This document shows, piece by piece, positions 49,680 to 59,266 of a stretch of 64,000 bases of DNA; within the stretch, counting starts at the first letter, position 1; every line of letters starts with the position of its first letter. The position numbers and the translations under genes were made by a program. Source of the DNA: Shewanella carassii. Its GTDB lineage: Bacteria > Pseudomonadota > Gammaproteobacteria > Enterobacterales > Shewanellaceae. The stretch lies in NCBI RefSeq assembly GCF_002777975.1, contig NZ_NGVS01000023.1, positions 131,700 through 195,699 on the forward strand, read 5' to 3'. Below the pieces are notes generated by a model. The model did not search any database. It saw nothing but the letters and a program-made list of their open reading frames with translations, and was not told the origin of the DNA.

Positions 49680-50420
49680 ATGTCCACCAATACCTTGCCT
49701 CTCAATCAGATCTGGTGGTTGACCCTCACTTCGCCACAGATCAGTTTCCAAACTCAGGCCAGAGGCTATCTAAACCCGATTTCCCTGCATGCCGGACTCG
49801 AAGAGCCCAATACACTGGAAGAAGACTGGGGCATTACCGACAGATTATCCCTGCATCAGCAGATTGCCAGTCTGGTTAACGATGGCACCCATGGTCATTA
49901 TTTGGCCAGTGATTATACTCGATATGCCTGTGGTTCCAGCTTGAACTGGCGATATCTTATTGATTTTGAACAGTCCCCGCGTAGGCAGGCCGAGATGCGC
50001 TATGTCGCCGCGACTTATTCCATTCTCGGGGTCGGCGGTACCCGAGCCTATGATTTTGGACGCGCCTCTTATCTCACCCGGGAAGGATTGCGCTTGGGTT
50101 GGGTCAGCCAGGAAGAGTTCGATTTTCTCCACAGTTTTATCGCAGCCAAGAGCCGCTATTTTTACCACTCTTGGGAGCAATATACCCAAGCCTGGTTTGC
50201 CGGGCGTGCGATATGGATGTTTTTAATCAACGAGCCGGATACAGAAGAGGCCGCAGAGGCATTACTCAATGGCTGGATAGCCAGACGACAACGGCTAGAC
50301 TATCGCCGCGCCATCAGTGACAAGGATAACCCCATTCATCAATGCGACTGGGACATGGAATTGCCGCAACTTAGCGCCCCGCAGAGCCTGCTCGATCTTC
50401 TCAATCAAACACAGGATTAA
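49680..50420 (+). CDS. DUF1266 domain protein
   Basis: 246 residues. The core LEEDWGITDRLSLHQQIASLVNDGTH, then YDFGRASYLTREGLRLGWVSQEE, AWFAGRAIWMF and a C-terminal part matches DUF1266, the domain of E. coli YbeR and YbeU. In E. coli these genes stand beside djlB/djlC and hscC, and here the next two genes are also a J-protein and HscC, so the group is conserved. The function of DUF1266 is unknown. The ATG at 49680 follows AAGGAGCTGGA. Confidence 0.85.
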   Translation: MSTNTLPLNQIWWLTLTSPQISFQTQARGYLNPISLHAGLEEPNTLEEDWGITDRLSLHQQIASLVNDGTHGHYLASDYTRYACGSSLNWRYLIDFEQSPRRQAEMRYVAATYSILGVGGTRAYDFGRASYLTREGLRLGWVSQEEFDFLHSFIAAKSRYFYHSWEQYTQAWFAGRAIWMFLINEPDTEEAAEALLNGWIARRQRLDYRRAISDKDNPIHQCDWDMELPQLSAPQSLLDLLNQTQD

Positions 50421-50425
50421 TCGCC

Positions 50426-53377
50426 ATGGATATCTGGCAAATACTCGGTATCACCGCCACCCAAGATGAAGCGGCGATCAAGCAGGCTTATCGCACCCAA
50501 CTCCGCGACTGTCACCCGGAGGATAATCCAGAAGGCTTCAGAGCACTGCGCAGCGCTTACGAGCAAGCCCTGGCTGCGGCCCGCCCGGCAACCCAGGCCA
50601 AACCGCTGGAGCTGAATACGCCCTCGCCCGCAGCGGCCAACGCACAACCATTGCCGCAACAAGAGACACAATATCAGCCACAACAAGAGTCGCTGCAGCA
50701 AGATTACAGCTACCGGGCCCAACCGCCGGAAACCCAGCAAACAGCTGCCAAAGCCCAGGTTGAAACCCCGGAGAGTCTGTTCCAGCAGCTGATGAGCATG
50801 TTGGGCAATGAGCGCCTGCGCTTTGACAATGAACACTGGTATCAGTGGGCCGAGCGTGTCGGCCAAAGCTCTCTTTCCTGCCAAGCCCAGTTGTCGCAGT
50901 GGGTTCAGGCGGAGATCCTCAATTGGCGTTGGCTGCCCGGACAAATCATCAAGCATTTATGGCATGCGCTGGAGTGGAGTTCACTTGAACGCGGCGATAA
51001 GGCGCAGCAACAAAGAGCGGCTTTTTTCGATTGGTGGCTTTCGCGGCCGAGCCCTGCGCCGCTGAACTGGTTGGCGACTCAGGATCATGCGACTCAAATT
51101 GCCATTCAAAGCTACTACCAGCCATTGCAAAATGCATTGCTTGACTGTGACTTCCCGCAGCTGCGTATGTTGTTCTTAAGCAATCATGTCTGCGGCGTGT
51201 TGCACCCATCACTTGCGATTGTTCAACTCAAGGCTATCAGGGCATTAAACCTGAATTGGCCCGTGGAGCAGTTGCTTGAGCTGTGTGACTTTGTGTTGCA
51301 GCAAGGTGATCCCTGGGGGGAAGAGCTGGTGCTGCTGGCCGAGATCAGTCGCCTTTGCGGTAAAGAATCCTTAGCACTCAAACTCGCCGATGAGCTCAAG
51401 CGGGATGAGTTACCCCAGCAACTCGCCGAACATCTGGAAAACTGGTATCTGCCAAATACGCCGCGTTTGGCACTTTGGTTTAAGGCATTGGCCTGTCAGC
51501 AAGATTGGAACTGGCGAATATCGGCAGCCTTCGAAGAGTGCTGGTTTGATGAGCCCCAAGAGACGGATTTTATTGAACAACTGTTGTACAAGGCTGCATT
51601 CAACGAAGGCGCTCTGCCCCACACCATATTACCGCTTAAGTTCTTGCCCGGTTATGAAGGCGCGTTGGCGAGATTGTTCTGGGCATGTCAGCTGGGCAGT
51701 TGGCAACAGATTGAACAGTACGCTCAATTGCCGGCTTGCGATCGCATGGAAGCCGGTTGGCATTATCTCGGCGAGTTACTGTGCGACATTGCGACAGAGA
51801 TCCTCGCCAATAGACCCAAACATGCCGTATTTGAAGCGCTGGCGGCAGGTTATGGCCAGCCCAACTGGTTTACTATGTCTGCGCCCGATGCCCAAGCTTT
51901 CAGCCACCCCTCGCCCGAGGAGTGGTTGCAAGTTGGCAAGCGCTATCCCCTACTGCCGGATAGCTGGCTGCAGGCCTTGTGTCAAAGAGCCGAGGCCGAA
52001 GAATGGCTGTCACTGCTGACAGAAGATCCCAGCCTGTTTGGCATGCTGATCTGGCAACGTGAGGGGGTACGTCAGCCATTGCTGTCGGCGTTTGAGTATT
52101 CATCAGACGATGAAAACGGCGAGCAAGTCAAAGAGCAAAGTTATCAACCGGATATCGCCCTGGAGTGGGCAGAGTTCTACTATTCATTGTCATGGAGCAA
52201 AATCAGCCAGCGCTTGGCGATGCGTCAGGCACTTTCACTGACGCAGTTGCCGCCGCTACTTAAGGACACTCCCTTTGCCTTGGCTTGGCAGATGTGTGCG
52301 GAACCGCAAAACATCTCGCCGCTGATTGCCGAAGCCGTCATGCGTTGGCCCAAGCAGTTTGTGTTTTGCATAGAGCTGCGCAACCAGGTTGAGCGCTTGG
52401 CGCAATCAAGCTTAAGCGATGAAGAGCTCTGGCAACAGATTGATGCCGAGCAACTGACGGCACTGGGAGCCTTGATCAATCGCAGGGTTGAAAACAATGA
52501 TGATATACACAATACCCTGATCCTTTGGGCGGCACTGAGATATCATCCCAACGCCGGTAATAGCTGGCGCTATGTCACCACGCCACAACTGGAGAAGCTT
52601 CAAGAGCAACTGAAACAGCAAAATATCAAATTCGATGAGTATTACTACGATGACAATACCCTGGCCTACGGTCTGCTAAATGATGACTGGGACCAGGGCA
52701 TCCATCCGGAAGCCATTGATGCCTGTGCGGCAAAAAAAGAGGCCAAAGACTATGTCTATCCGGCCTGTTACTGCATAGCCCTGCTAGCCAATGACATCTC
52801 ACGAATAGGATTTAATGGCACCTTGGTAGGAAACTTTCACAAGTCGCAACCTAAGCTTGGCGGTGATAGACAAAACACCGCCAAGCTATTGTGCCAACTG
52901 CTGGAAGACAAGCTCAACCAGGTTATCAGTGACGACCGAGATAAAGCGCCGCAACGCTTTAATCTGTACAGCAGCACGCGCCTTTTTGTCTGGGCACTAC
53001 TGGTGGCACTGCACGGTTTTCTCGTATTCCCCATCTATCCCGACAGCGCAGCCTCACTGCTCGACCCCATGTCCATAGTGCAGCAACTCGAGGCTCATAA
53101 AGGAAAACTCTTGGTGTTTCTGGCCTTTAACCTGTTTATGGTATTCAGGATCTGCAGTACCCGCCAGACATCGAAAGGCGCCCGCAACTATGGGGTGTGG
53201 TGCTCCTTTGCCATCGGGTTGGCCTTGGTGGGTAACAGCTTTTGGTGGGCGCTGCCACTGCTTCTCGGTCACCTTGTGGCGGCCGCAGGCACACAAGCCG
53301 CGTCTTCAATGCGTCACGGCTGGCCGAAGAGTTTTAAAGCACCCAGAAGAATTACCCTGGAGGAAATTGTTTATTGA
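50426..53377 (+). CDS. Large J-domain protein (DjlB/DjlC-like, HPE instead of HPD)
   Basis: 983 residues. The N-terminal J-domain (MDIWQILGITATQDEAAIKQ... RTQLRDCHPEDNPEGFRALR) has HPE where the strict J-domain motif is HPD; Asp is the residue needed to stimulate Hsp70 ATPase in classical J-proteins. A Gln-rich linker (about 60-115) leads to a long helical domain with many Trp and Leu, perhaps solenoid-like, and two C-terminal membrane helices (about 860-950). Next gene is hscC, converging. E. coli partners of HscC are DjlB and DjlC. It ends 7 bases inside the end of hscC. Confidence 0.8.
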   Translation: MDIWQILGITATQDEAAIKQAYRTQLRDCHPEDNPEGFRALRSAYEQALAAARPATQAKPLELNTPSPAAANAQPLPQQETQYQPQQESLQQDYSYRAQPPETQQTAAKAQVETPESLFQQLMSMLGNERLRFDNEHWYQWAERVGQSSLSCQAQLSQWVQAEILNWRWLPGQIIKHLWHALEWSSLERGDKAQQQRAAFFDWWLSRPSPAPLNWLATQDHATQIAIQSYYQPLQNALLDCDFPQLRMLFLSNHVCGVLHPSLAIVQLKAIRALNLNWPVEQLLELCDFVLQQGDPWGEELVLLAEISRLCGKESLALKLADELKRDELPQQLAEHLENWYLPNTPRLALWFKALACQQDWNWRISAAFEECWFDEPQETDFIEQLLYKAAFNEGALPHTILPLKFLPGYEGALARLFWACQLGSWQQIEQYAQLPACDRMEAGWHYLGELLCDIATEILANRPKHAVFEALAAGYGQPNWFTMSAPDAQAFSHPSPEEWLQVGKRYPLLPDSWLQALCQRAEAEEWLSLLTEDPSLFGMLIWQREGVRQPLLSAFEYSSDDENGEQVKEQSYQPDIALEWAEFYYSLSWSKISQRLAMRQALSLTQLPPLLKDTPFALAWQMCAEPQNISPLIAEAVMRWPKQFVFCIELRNQVERLAQSSLSDEELWQQIDAEQLTALGALINRRVENNDDIHNTLILWAALRYHPNAGNSWRYVTTPQLEKLQEQLKQQNIKFDEYYYDDNTLAYGLLNDDWDQGIHPEAIDACAAKKEAKDYVYPACYCIALLANDISRIGFNGTLVGNFHKSQPKLGGDRQNTAKLLCQLLEDKLNQVISDDRDKAPQRFNLYSSTRLFVWALLVALHGFLVFPIYPDSAASLLDPMSIVQQLEAHKGKLLVFLAFNLFMVFRICSTRQTSKGARNYGVWCSFAIGLALVGNSFWWALPLLLGHLVAAAGTQAASSMRHGWPKSFKAPRRITLEEIVY

Positions 53378-55047
53378 TCCCAGTGCGCCAGTGCATTTTG
53401 AATCGCCTGGCGCACATCACGAATATAGTGTTCATCCTGGGAGGCCAGAGCCTGTTCAAAACTAAGCAACCAGTGCTCTATTTGACGCCGCTCGCCTCCC
53501 AGGCATTCCTCATACATGCGATGTAGCTTTGCCGTCAGGTTGAGGTTGGGTAATTGCTCGCGGGGATGCACTTTCAATCTGGCAAGCCTTTGCTTGCTGG
53601 CTTGTCTATCGTCTTCAGATACCCCGGTCGGGCTGCGATCAATCACTTTCTGATGTACCTCTCCAGTGCTGGTGATGGTGACATCCACTTCAAGCATACC
53701 GTTGATATCGTAGCTGAATCTGACATCCACCGACTGCAACCCTTGTCCGGTTGGAATATCGATATCGAGATCGTCAATGTGCAGATTATTGGCAACCCAA
53801 AGGCTCTCTCCCTGATAGATGGCGATACACACCTGGCTCTGCTCTTCATGACCGGCGTAATAGCGTTGCTCCAGCGATACCGGCACCACAGTGTTACGTT
53901 CTATGATGGGACTGAACACCCCGGACTGGCCATTGCTCTCTACCCGGATCCCCAGACTGAAGGGACAAACATCGGTGAGGATCAGCTCCTCTACCGCTTC
54001 ATCGCGCAAACGACAGGCGGCCTGAATGGCAGCGCCCATGGCCACCACCCGGTCGGGATCCAGCTCCTGGCGGCCAAAGCGGCCCAGTAACCTGGTAGCG
54101 ACCTGCTTTACATGATGCTGACGGCTGGCCCCCCCCACCAGAATGAGTTCATCTATCTCTTCGGGCTGTAATCTGGCGTCGGCAAGTGCCTGGCTCAGCG
54201 GTTTTCGCAGCCGGTTCAGTGTCTGTTGCCAAATCTTTTCCAGCTCATGGCCGTCGAACTCGAGGTTGATATCCTGCTCGCCACTCAAACAGACCCGGGT
54301 TCCCTGGCCATTACTGTGACGCTTGGCATTTTCACAGGCGTAATAGAGCTGACTGAGGTACTTGAGAGATTGGCTTTCACGCTCCAGCTGCAGCTTTTGC
54401 AACACGCCATCGAGCAGATCTTGAGTGAAGTCCTCACCACCGAGACGGTTATCACCAGCTGAAGCGCGAACTTCTATGATGCCATCTTGGAACTCGACAA
54501 TGGTGACATCGAAGGTACCACCACCTATATCAAATACTAGGAAACGTCGGCTATGGGACTCGTGTAAGCTGTAAGCCATGGCGGCGGCTGTGGGTTCATT
54601 GATAAGGCGTACCGCTTCCAGCTCGGCCAGCTCCGCAGCCGTATGCACTTGTTTGCGCTGCTGATCATTGAAGTAAGCCGGTACAGAAATCACCACTTGC
54701 TTAATGGCGTGTCCGAGATAGGCTTCAGCATCGGCCTTGAGGGTACTGAGTATGATGGCGCAAAGCTCAGTGGGGCTGAACTCCTGACCTCCGAGGCGAT
54801 AGCGTTTCTCACTGCCCAAAAAACGTTTGAATATGGCGGCAGTATTACGTGGATGAGTTATTAAACGTTCGGCGGCCGGACGGCCAACCAATAAATGCAT
54901 ATCTTCATCAATACTGACGACTGATGGGGTTAAATCCTCTCCCAAGGCATTGGGGATCATCTGCACCTTACCATCGCGCCAAAGTGCAATGGCACTGTTG
55001 GTGGTGCCCAAATCTATGCCGATTGCGGGTACTTCAGGCTTATCCAT
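53371..55047 (-). CDS. hscC: Hsp70 homologue HscC
   Basis: 558-residue Hsp70: ATP-binding signature GIDLGTTNSAIALW near the start, DIGGGTFDVTIVE, and LVGGASRQHHVKQV, followed by a shortened substrate-binding domain without an EEVD tail. E. coli HscC is about 556 residues and interacts with sigma-70 and DjlB/DjlC. Start ATG at 55045-55047 with AAGGAGTTAGGTG directly upstream; the frame also opens at GTG one codon earlier. Convergent with the J-protein gene, stops overlapping. Confidence 0.93.
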   Translation of the reverse strand: MDKPEVPAIGIDLGTTNSAIALWRDGKVQMIPNALGEDLTPSVVSIDEDMHLLVGRPAAERLITHPRNTAAIFKRFLGSEKRYRLGGQEFSPTELCAIILSTLKADAEAYLGHAIKQVVISVPAYFNDQQRKQVHTAAELAELEAVRLINEPTAAAMAYSLHESHSRRFLVFDIGGGTFDVTIVEFQDGIIEVRASAGDNRLGGEDFTQDLLDGVLQKLQLERESQSLKYLSQLYYACENAKRHSNGQGTRVCLSGEQDINLEFDGHELEKIWQQTLNRLRKPLSQALADARLQPEEIDELILVGGASRQHHVKQVATRLLGRFGRQELDPDRVVAMGAAIQAACRLRDEAVEELILTDVCPFSLGIRVESNGQSGVFSPIIERNTVVPVSLEQRYYAGHEEQSQVCIAIYQGESLWVANNLHIDDLDIDIPTGQGLQSVDVRFSYDINGMLEVDVTITSTGEVHQKVIDRSPTGVSEDDRQASKQRLARLKVHPREQLPNLNLTAKLHRMYEECLGGERRQIEHWLLSFEQALASQDEHYIRDVRQAIQNALAHWDQ

Positions 55048-55282
55048 CACCTAACTCCTTCCTTTTCCTGCTTGTCCATCTTCGCCGGGGTGAATTTCCA
55101 GCGCCCACACTATGCCTAAAGTTCGACAAAGCAACAAGTTAAATACCGAAAAACCAACAAAGACGAAGGATTATTGATCTACCTGTCCCGGATGCAGATA
55201 ACCAAGGGCGTCCCATAGAGTTCTCTGGGGGAAACCAAGAATAAGGCTGATAACTGCGATAAGCCTAACGATCTTTTGAATA

Positions 55283-55388
55283 TGGCAAAGGAGCAGGGAT
55301 TTGCATCCTGCATAACGGCACGATAAACCCAGCAATCCGCTAACCTATACCAGGCTAATCGCCTATCATCAAAACTCAGATACGAAAA
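55283..55388 (-). pseudogene. Decayed tRNA-Ser copy A
   Basis: The minus strand carries a degraded 3' half of a tRNA-Ser: TGGCAAAGGAGCAGGGATTT, then a corrupted T-loop (GCATCC for GAACCC), then sequence that no longer forms a tRNA. It is one unit of a repeat with a period of about 143 bases that also includes copy B and the intact gene at 55568. Confidence 0.65.
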
Positions 55389-55414
55389 AGCCCGCCTGTT
55401 TGCACAAGCGGGCT
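55389..55414 (-). terminator. Terminator hairpin after decayed copy B
   Basis: AGCCCGC/GCGGGCT stem; the minus-strand product ends in TTTTTCG. Same sequence as the hairpin at 55532-55557. Confidence 0.7.
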
Positions 55415-55424
55415 TCTCTGAATA

Positions 55425-55531
55425 TGGGGGAGGAGCGGGGATTTGAACCCTGCATAACGGCGCGATAAACCCGCCATTCTCTAACCGCCTATACCTGGCT
55501 AATCGCTATCATCAAAACTGATATACGAAAA
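55425..55531 (-). pseudogene. Decayed tRNA-Ser copy B
   Basis: Better preserved than copy A: TGGGGGAGGAGCGGGGATTT and then GAACCCTG are intact (acceptor end, T-arm), but the variable and anticodon arms are replaced by AT-rich sequence shared with copy A. It cannot fold into a tRNA. Confidence 0.7.
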
Positions 55532-55557
55532 AGCCCGCCTGTTTACACAAGCGGGCT
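55532..55557 (-). terminator. Terminator of tRNA-Ser(TGA)
   Basis: AGCCCGC/GCGGGCT stem with a 12-base loop, followed on the minus strand by a T-run. Confidence 0.8.
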
Positions 55558-55567
55558 TCTCTGAATA

Positions 55568-55658
55568 TGGCGGAGGAGCAGGGATTTGAACCCTGGATGG
55601 GCTATAAACCCATGCCGGTTTTCAAGACCGGTGCATTCAACCACTCTGCCACCCCTCC
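55568..55658 (-). tRNA. tRNA-Ser(TGA)
   Basis: 91-base class II tRNA read on the minus strand, starting GGAGGGGTGGCAGAGTGGTT and ending GCTCCTCCGCCA. The anticodon loop is CTTGAAA (TGA), the variable arm is long and the T-loop is GTTCAAATC. Intact. Confidence 0.97.
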
Positions 55659-55739
55659 GAACGCTGCAAATACTATAGCGAGGATATGAGACTGTAAAGC
55701 AGAAAATGTCACGGCCTTATCTATTTGCTCAATCTGCAC

Positions 55740-56981
55740 TCAATCTTTGGGCGTTTCCTCTGCATGCATTGCCAAGCGCGCTGGATCCGGCTTGGTAAAA
55801 CCTGCCCTCACCTGCGACCAGTCGGCAAACTGTCGCAGTTTGTAGCCAGCAAATACCAGCACGCTGCAACCCAGGATCCCCCAGGCAATAGCGGTTTCAC
55901 CGGCCTGGGCCCACACAGCCACCAGGCTTGATGCTCCAAATGCCAGTGTTATCTGTAAAAAGTTTTGCAGCCCGGCCGCTTTGGAGGCGCACTGACTGAA
56001 ATGCTGCAGCGCACTGTTAACCACTATCGGATAAATGGCACCATTGGCGGCGGCCAGCACAGAAAACGCAATAAGCAGCGGATAGATGGTTTGCGCCTTG
56101 AATATCAAAGTCGCCACAGCAATCGCCAACACACACAAACCAAACAGGGCCAGCAACAGTTTAAGTGTCATCTCGCTGCCTACCCGGCGGATCAGCAACT
56201 TGCTGGCATAGCCACCGACGATAAACATGATGGTTTGCGGAATAAAACTTAAACCTATGGCGTCAGCCTGATAACCGTGCTGCTCCATCACTATCGGCCA
56301 GAGTGTCAGGTAGGCGAAGAAAGCCCCGGAACATGCACCATAGATTAGCACGTTGCCCAAATAACCTGTGTTGTTGAAAAAGGTCTTGTAAGCCACCTTG
56401 ACTTCAGATTTGGTTGTACTCTTGTTTGCTGGCTTAACCAACACCATGGTCAATGCCATCAATGCCAGAGCCGTCGCCGCCAAAATGAAAAATATCGCTT
56501 CCCAACCCAGATGCCCAAGCACCTTGGCGCCGAGAATAGGCGCCAAGGCCGGTGACAAGGCCACCAAGGGCATGATGTTGGAGAAGATGCGCTGTGAGTC
56601 TTTGACATCATACTGCTCTACCACCAAAGCCTGCCAGATAACAGCAGCGCTGCAGACGCCAATCGCCTGGAAAAAACGGAAACAGTTCAGCATGATAATA
56701 TTGTCACTGAAACCGATACAGACTGTCGCCAAGGCAAACAGCGCCAAACCACCGAGCAGTGAGTTGCGTTTACCGAAACGCTGCACCAGAGGGCCGTAGA
56801 GCAGTTGACCCAGGGCCAATCCGGCTAGGAAAGAGGTCAAGGACATGGCTACTTGAGAAGCGTTGGCATCAAGAGAGCTTTCAATTGCTTTGAATGCTGG
56901 AAGATACATGTCGGTCGCGATGAAAGCCAACATGCTCAGGAGCGCGAGATAGCATAAAAACATGAAATATTTAAGAGTCAT
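55740..56981 (-). CDS. punC: Purine nucleoside efflux transporter PunC (Bcr/CflA MFS family)
   Basis: 413-residue, 12-helix transporter. DMYLPAFKAIESSLDAN and GQLLYGPLVQRFGKRNSLLGG are Bcr/CflA signatures. The adjacent divergent LysR gene closely follows E. coli YdhB/PunR, whose target is punC (ydhC), so this assignment is by context as well as sequence. ATG at 56979-56981 behind CAGGTTGT; the frame opens at a TTG two codons earlier. Probably exports ribonucleosides. Confidence 0.85.
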   Translation of the reverse strand: MTLKYFMFLCYLALLSMLAFIATDMYLPAFKAIESSLDANASQVAMSLTSFLAGLALGQLLYGPLVQRFGKRNSLLGGLALFALATVCIGFSDNIIMLNCFRFFQAIGVCSAAVIWQALVVEQYDVKDSQRIFSNIMPLVALSPALAPILGAKVLGHLGWEAIFFILAATALALMALTMVLVKPANKSTTKSEVKVAYKTFFNNTGYLGNVLIYGACSGAFFAYLTLWPIVMEQHGYQADAIGLSFIPQTIMFIVGGYASKLLIRRVGSEMTLKLLLALFGLCVLAIAVATLIFKAQTIYPLLIAFSVLAAANGAIYPIVVNSALQHFSQCASKAAGLQNFLQITLAFGASSLVAVWAQAGETAIAWGILGCSVLVFAGYKLRQFADWSQVRAGFTKPDPARLAMHAEETPKD

Positions 56982-57109
56982 ATACAACCTGATTACAACT
57001 TAAGATAAAAGTAATATGAATGCCGGTGCAGTCTAAAGCCTTGCTCTATCGAGGTGAAACGTTTATTTTTGACTTATGCCTTCAAATATTCTCACAGCAA
57101 GGAATCGCC

Positions 57110-58012
57110 ATGCTTTCTGAACAGTCGTTACAACTTATCGATATTGTTTCTCACCTTGGCAGTTTCACCGCCGCAGCCAACAAGCTGCACAAGGTGCCCT
57201 CCGCCGTGAGTTATGCCATAAAGCAGATTGAGGAAGAGCTGGGGGTTGTGCTGTTTGAGCGTCATCACCGCAGCGTCAGTTTGACGCCCGCCGGAGCTCA
57301 CTTCGTCAAGGAAGCCAGGATTATGCTCAAGCAACTGGACGATCTGAAACGGGAAACCCAGCGGGTGGCCAATGGTTGGCAACCGACGCTGTCCATCGCT
57401 TTGGACAATATCGTCAGGGCAGACAGGATCAGTGTGTTAATTGCCGACTTCTATCGCCACTTCACCGATGTGGAGCTGATCATTCGCATTGAGGTGTTCA
57501 ACGGTGTTTGGGAAGCCTTGTCTACCGGGCGCAGCGATGTTGCCATAGGCGCAACCACCGCCATTCCGGTCGGCGGCGCTTACCATCACAGAGACATGGG
57601 CGACATCGAGTGGGCATTTTTGGTGAGCAAGTCTCACCCATTAGCGACCATAGACCGTCCTCTGGAGGACGAAGAGCTCAGGCCCTTCCCTTCCATTTGC
57701 CTGGATGACACGTCAAGAGAGATCCCCAAGCGCCACACCTGGTTGCTGGACAATCAGCGCCGCTTGGTGGTGCCGGATTGGATCCGGGCCATCAACTGCT
57801 TCCGCGAAGGCTTGGGGATAGGTTATATGCCAGTACACCTTGCCAGCCCCTTTATTCGCGCCGGAGCCCTGGTGGAAAAACAGTTGGCAACGCCGCTACC
57901 GGCCAGTTCCTGCTGTCTGGCTTGGAATGCCAACAAGATGTCACCGGCGCTTAAATGGGTACTGGATTATCTGGGCGATACCGAAAAACTGCACAGAGAG
58001 TGGCTCGCCTGA
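57110..58012 (+). CDS. punR: LysR-type regulator PunR
   Basis: 300 residues. N-terminal winged HTH (GSFTAAANKLHKVPSAVSYAI) and a C-terminal effector domain ending SPALKWVLDYLGD. It matches recalled E. coli YdhB (PunR) along its length: VPSAVSY, FNGVWEALS, AIPVGG, IPKRHTWLLDNQ. It activates punC in response to purine nucleosides. ATG at 57110 with CAAGGAATCGCC upstream; the open frame upstream (from 57020) is the shared promoter region. Confidence 0.9.
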   Translation: MLSEQSLQLIDIVSHLGSFTAAANKLHKVPSAVSYAIKQIEEELGVVLFERHHRSVSLTPAGAHFVKEARIMLKQLDDLKRETQRVANGWQPTLSIALDNIVRADRISVLIADFYRHFTDVELIIRIEVFNGVWEALSTGRSDVAIGATTAIPVGGAYHHRDMGDIEWAFLVSKSHPLATIDRPLEDEELRPFPSICLDDTSREIPKRHTWLLDNQRRLVVPDWIRAINCFREGLGIGYMPVHLASPFIRAGALVEKQLATPLPASSCCLAWNANKMSPALKWVLDYLGDTEKLHREWLA

Positions 58013-58158
58013 CTTTAATTCACAAAAGATTCAGTGTTTAATGGCACAATCTATAACAGGAAAACGGTAGCGGAACCATATACGGTTTAAACTGCTCTAA
58101 CATGGAAACTAGCCGGGTCGTCAACCCGGGCTATGTCAGTCAACCTTCGGAGAAGCAA

Positions 58159-58818
58159 ATGACTCAGCAAACCCTTTATTCGAGCCAAACTTCCACTATG
58201 GAAGTGAACAAAATGCTCAGAAACACCTACATGCTGCTGGCAATGACCATAGGGTTTTCAGCCGTATGTGCCGCCATCGCCATGGCGATGGGTATCGGCC
58301 CCATGATGTCACTGGGACTTTCCATCGGTGGCTTGGTGTTGCTGTTCGTTACCCTGAGAAAGGCGGAATCCGCCGCCGGGATCTTTTGGGTATTTGCCTT
58401 TACCGGTATGGAAGGCGCGTCTCTGGGTTATATCCTCAACCATTACGCCGGCATGAGTAACGGCCCTGAGCTGATTATTCAGGCCTTTGGTCTGACATCA
58501 GCCATCTTTGTCGCCCTGTCGGCCTATGCCGTGACCACCAAGAAAGATTTTTCCTTTATGCGCGGCTTCTTGATTGCCGGTCTGGTGGTCGTCATAGCCG
58601 CTGCGGTGATCAATATCTTTGTCGGTAACGGCGCAGTATTTATGGCAGTCAATGCGGGTATCGCCCTGCTGATGACAGGCTTTATCTTGTTTGATACCAG
58701 CCGTATCGTTAATGGTGGTGAGACCAACTATATTCGCGCCACCATCGCCCTGTATCTGGATTTCCTCAACCTGTTTATCAGCCTGCTGCACCTGATGGGT
58801 GTTGGTGGCGATGACTGA
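58159..58818 (+). CDS. Bax inhibitor-1 (BI-1/YccA) family membrane protein
   Basis: 219 residues with seven predicted helices and the BI-1 motifs GMEGASLGYIL and DTSRIVNGGETNYIRATIALYLD. E. coli YccA modulates FtsH proteolysis of membrane proteins; this is the close relative. ATG at 58159 behind GGAGAAGCAA; a longer frame from 58102 is not needed. It precedes the tus genes with only 58 bases between. Confidence 0.88.
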   Translation: MTQQTLYSSQTSTMEVNKMLRNTYMLLAMTIGFSAVCAAIAMAMGIGPMMSLGLSIGGLVLLFVTLRKAESAAGIFWVFAFTGMEGASLGYILNHYAGMSNGPELIIQAFGLTSAIFVALSAYAVTTKKDFSFMRGFLIAGLVVVIAAAVINIFVGNGAVFMAVNAGIALLMTGFILFDTSRIVNGGETNYIRATIALYLDFLNLFISLLHLMGVGGDD

Positions 58819-58876
58819 TCCCCATGGGATGGAAAATAGGTTAAAATGGCCCTAATTCAGGGTCATTTTTTTTGGT

Positions 58877-59266
58877 ATGAGCAAACTTATTATTATGGTG
58901 AATGGCAGTGTCTACGGCCCGGCGGCCGGCTTCCATGCACTCAAATATACCCGGGCGGCGCTGCAAGCGGGTCATGAGGTTCACTGCGTATTCTTTTATC
59001 AGGACGGCGTAAGTCAGTCCAATGCCCTATGCGCGCCAGCATCGGACGAATTGGACTTAACTGCCGCATGGCAACAGTTGGCAGAGGAGTGGCAGCTTAA
59101 TCTGGTGAACTGCGTCTCTGCCGCCCTGCGCCGCGGTGTGCTTTCAGCACAGGACGCCAAGGACAACGCCAAAGCGAGTTCTAATCTGGCCGCTGGCTTT
59201 ACCATGGGAGGGCTTGGCGAGTTGGTCACCGGGCTTGAAAAGAGTGATCGTCTGGTGAGTTTTTAA
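58877..59266 (+). CDS. tusD: Sulfurtransferase TusD (tRNA 2-thiouridine synthesis)
   Basis: 129 residues. Relay protein that accepts persulfide sulfur from TusA and, in the TusBCD complex, passes it to TusE for tRNA wobble U34 thiolation. The catalytic Cys is expected in LNLVNCVSAALRRGV (about residue 76). First of the tusDCBE operon; the stop overlaps the tusC start. Confidence 0.93.
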   Translation: MSKLIIMVNGSVYGPAAGFHALKYTRAALQAGHEVHCVFFYQDGVSQSNALCAPASDELDLTAAWQQLAEEWQLNLVNCVSAALRRGVLSAQDAKDNAKASSNLAAGFTMGGLGELVTGLEKSDRLVSF

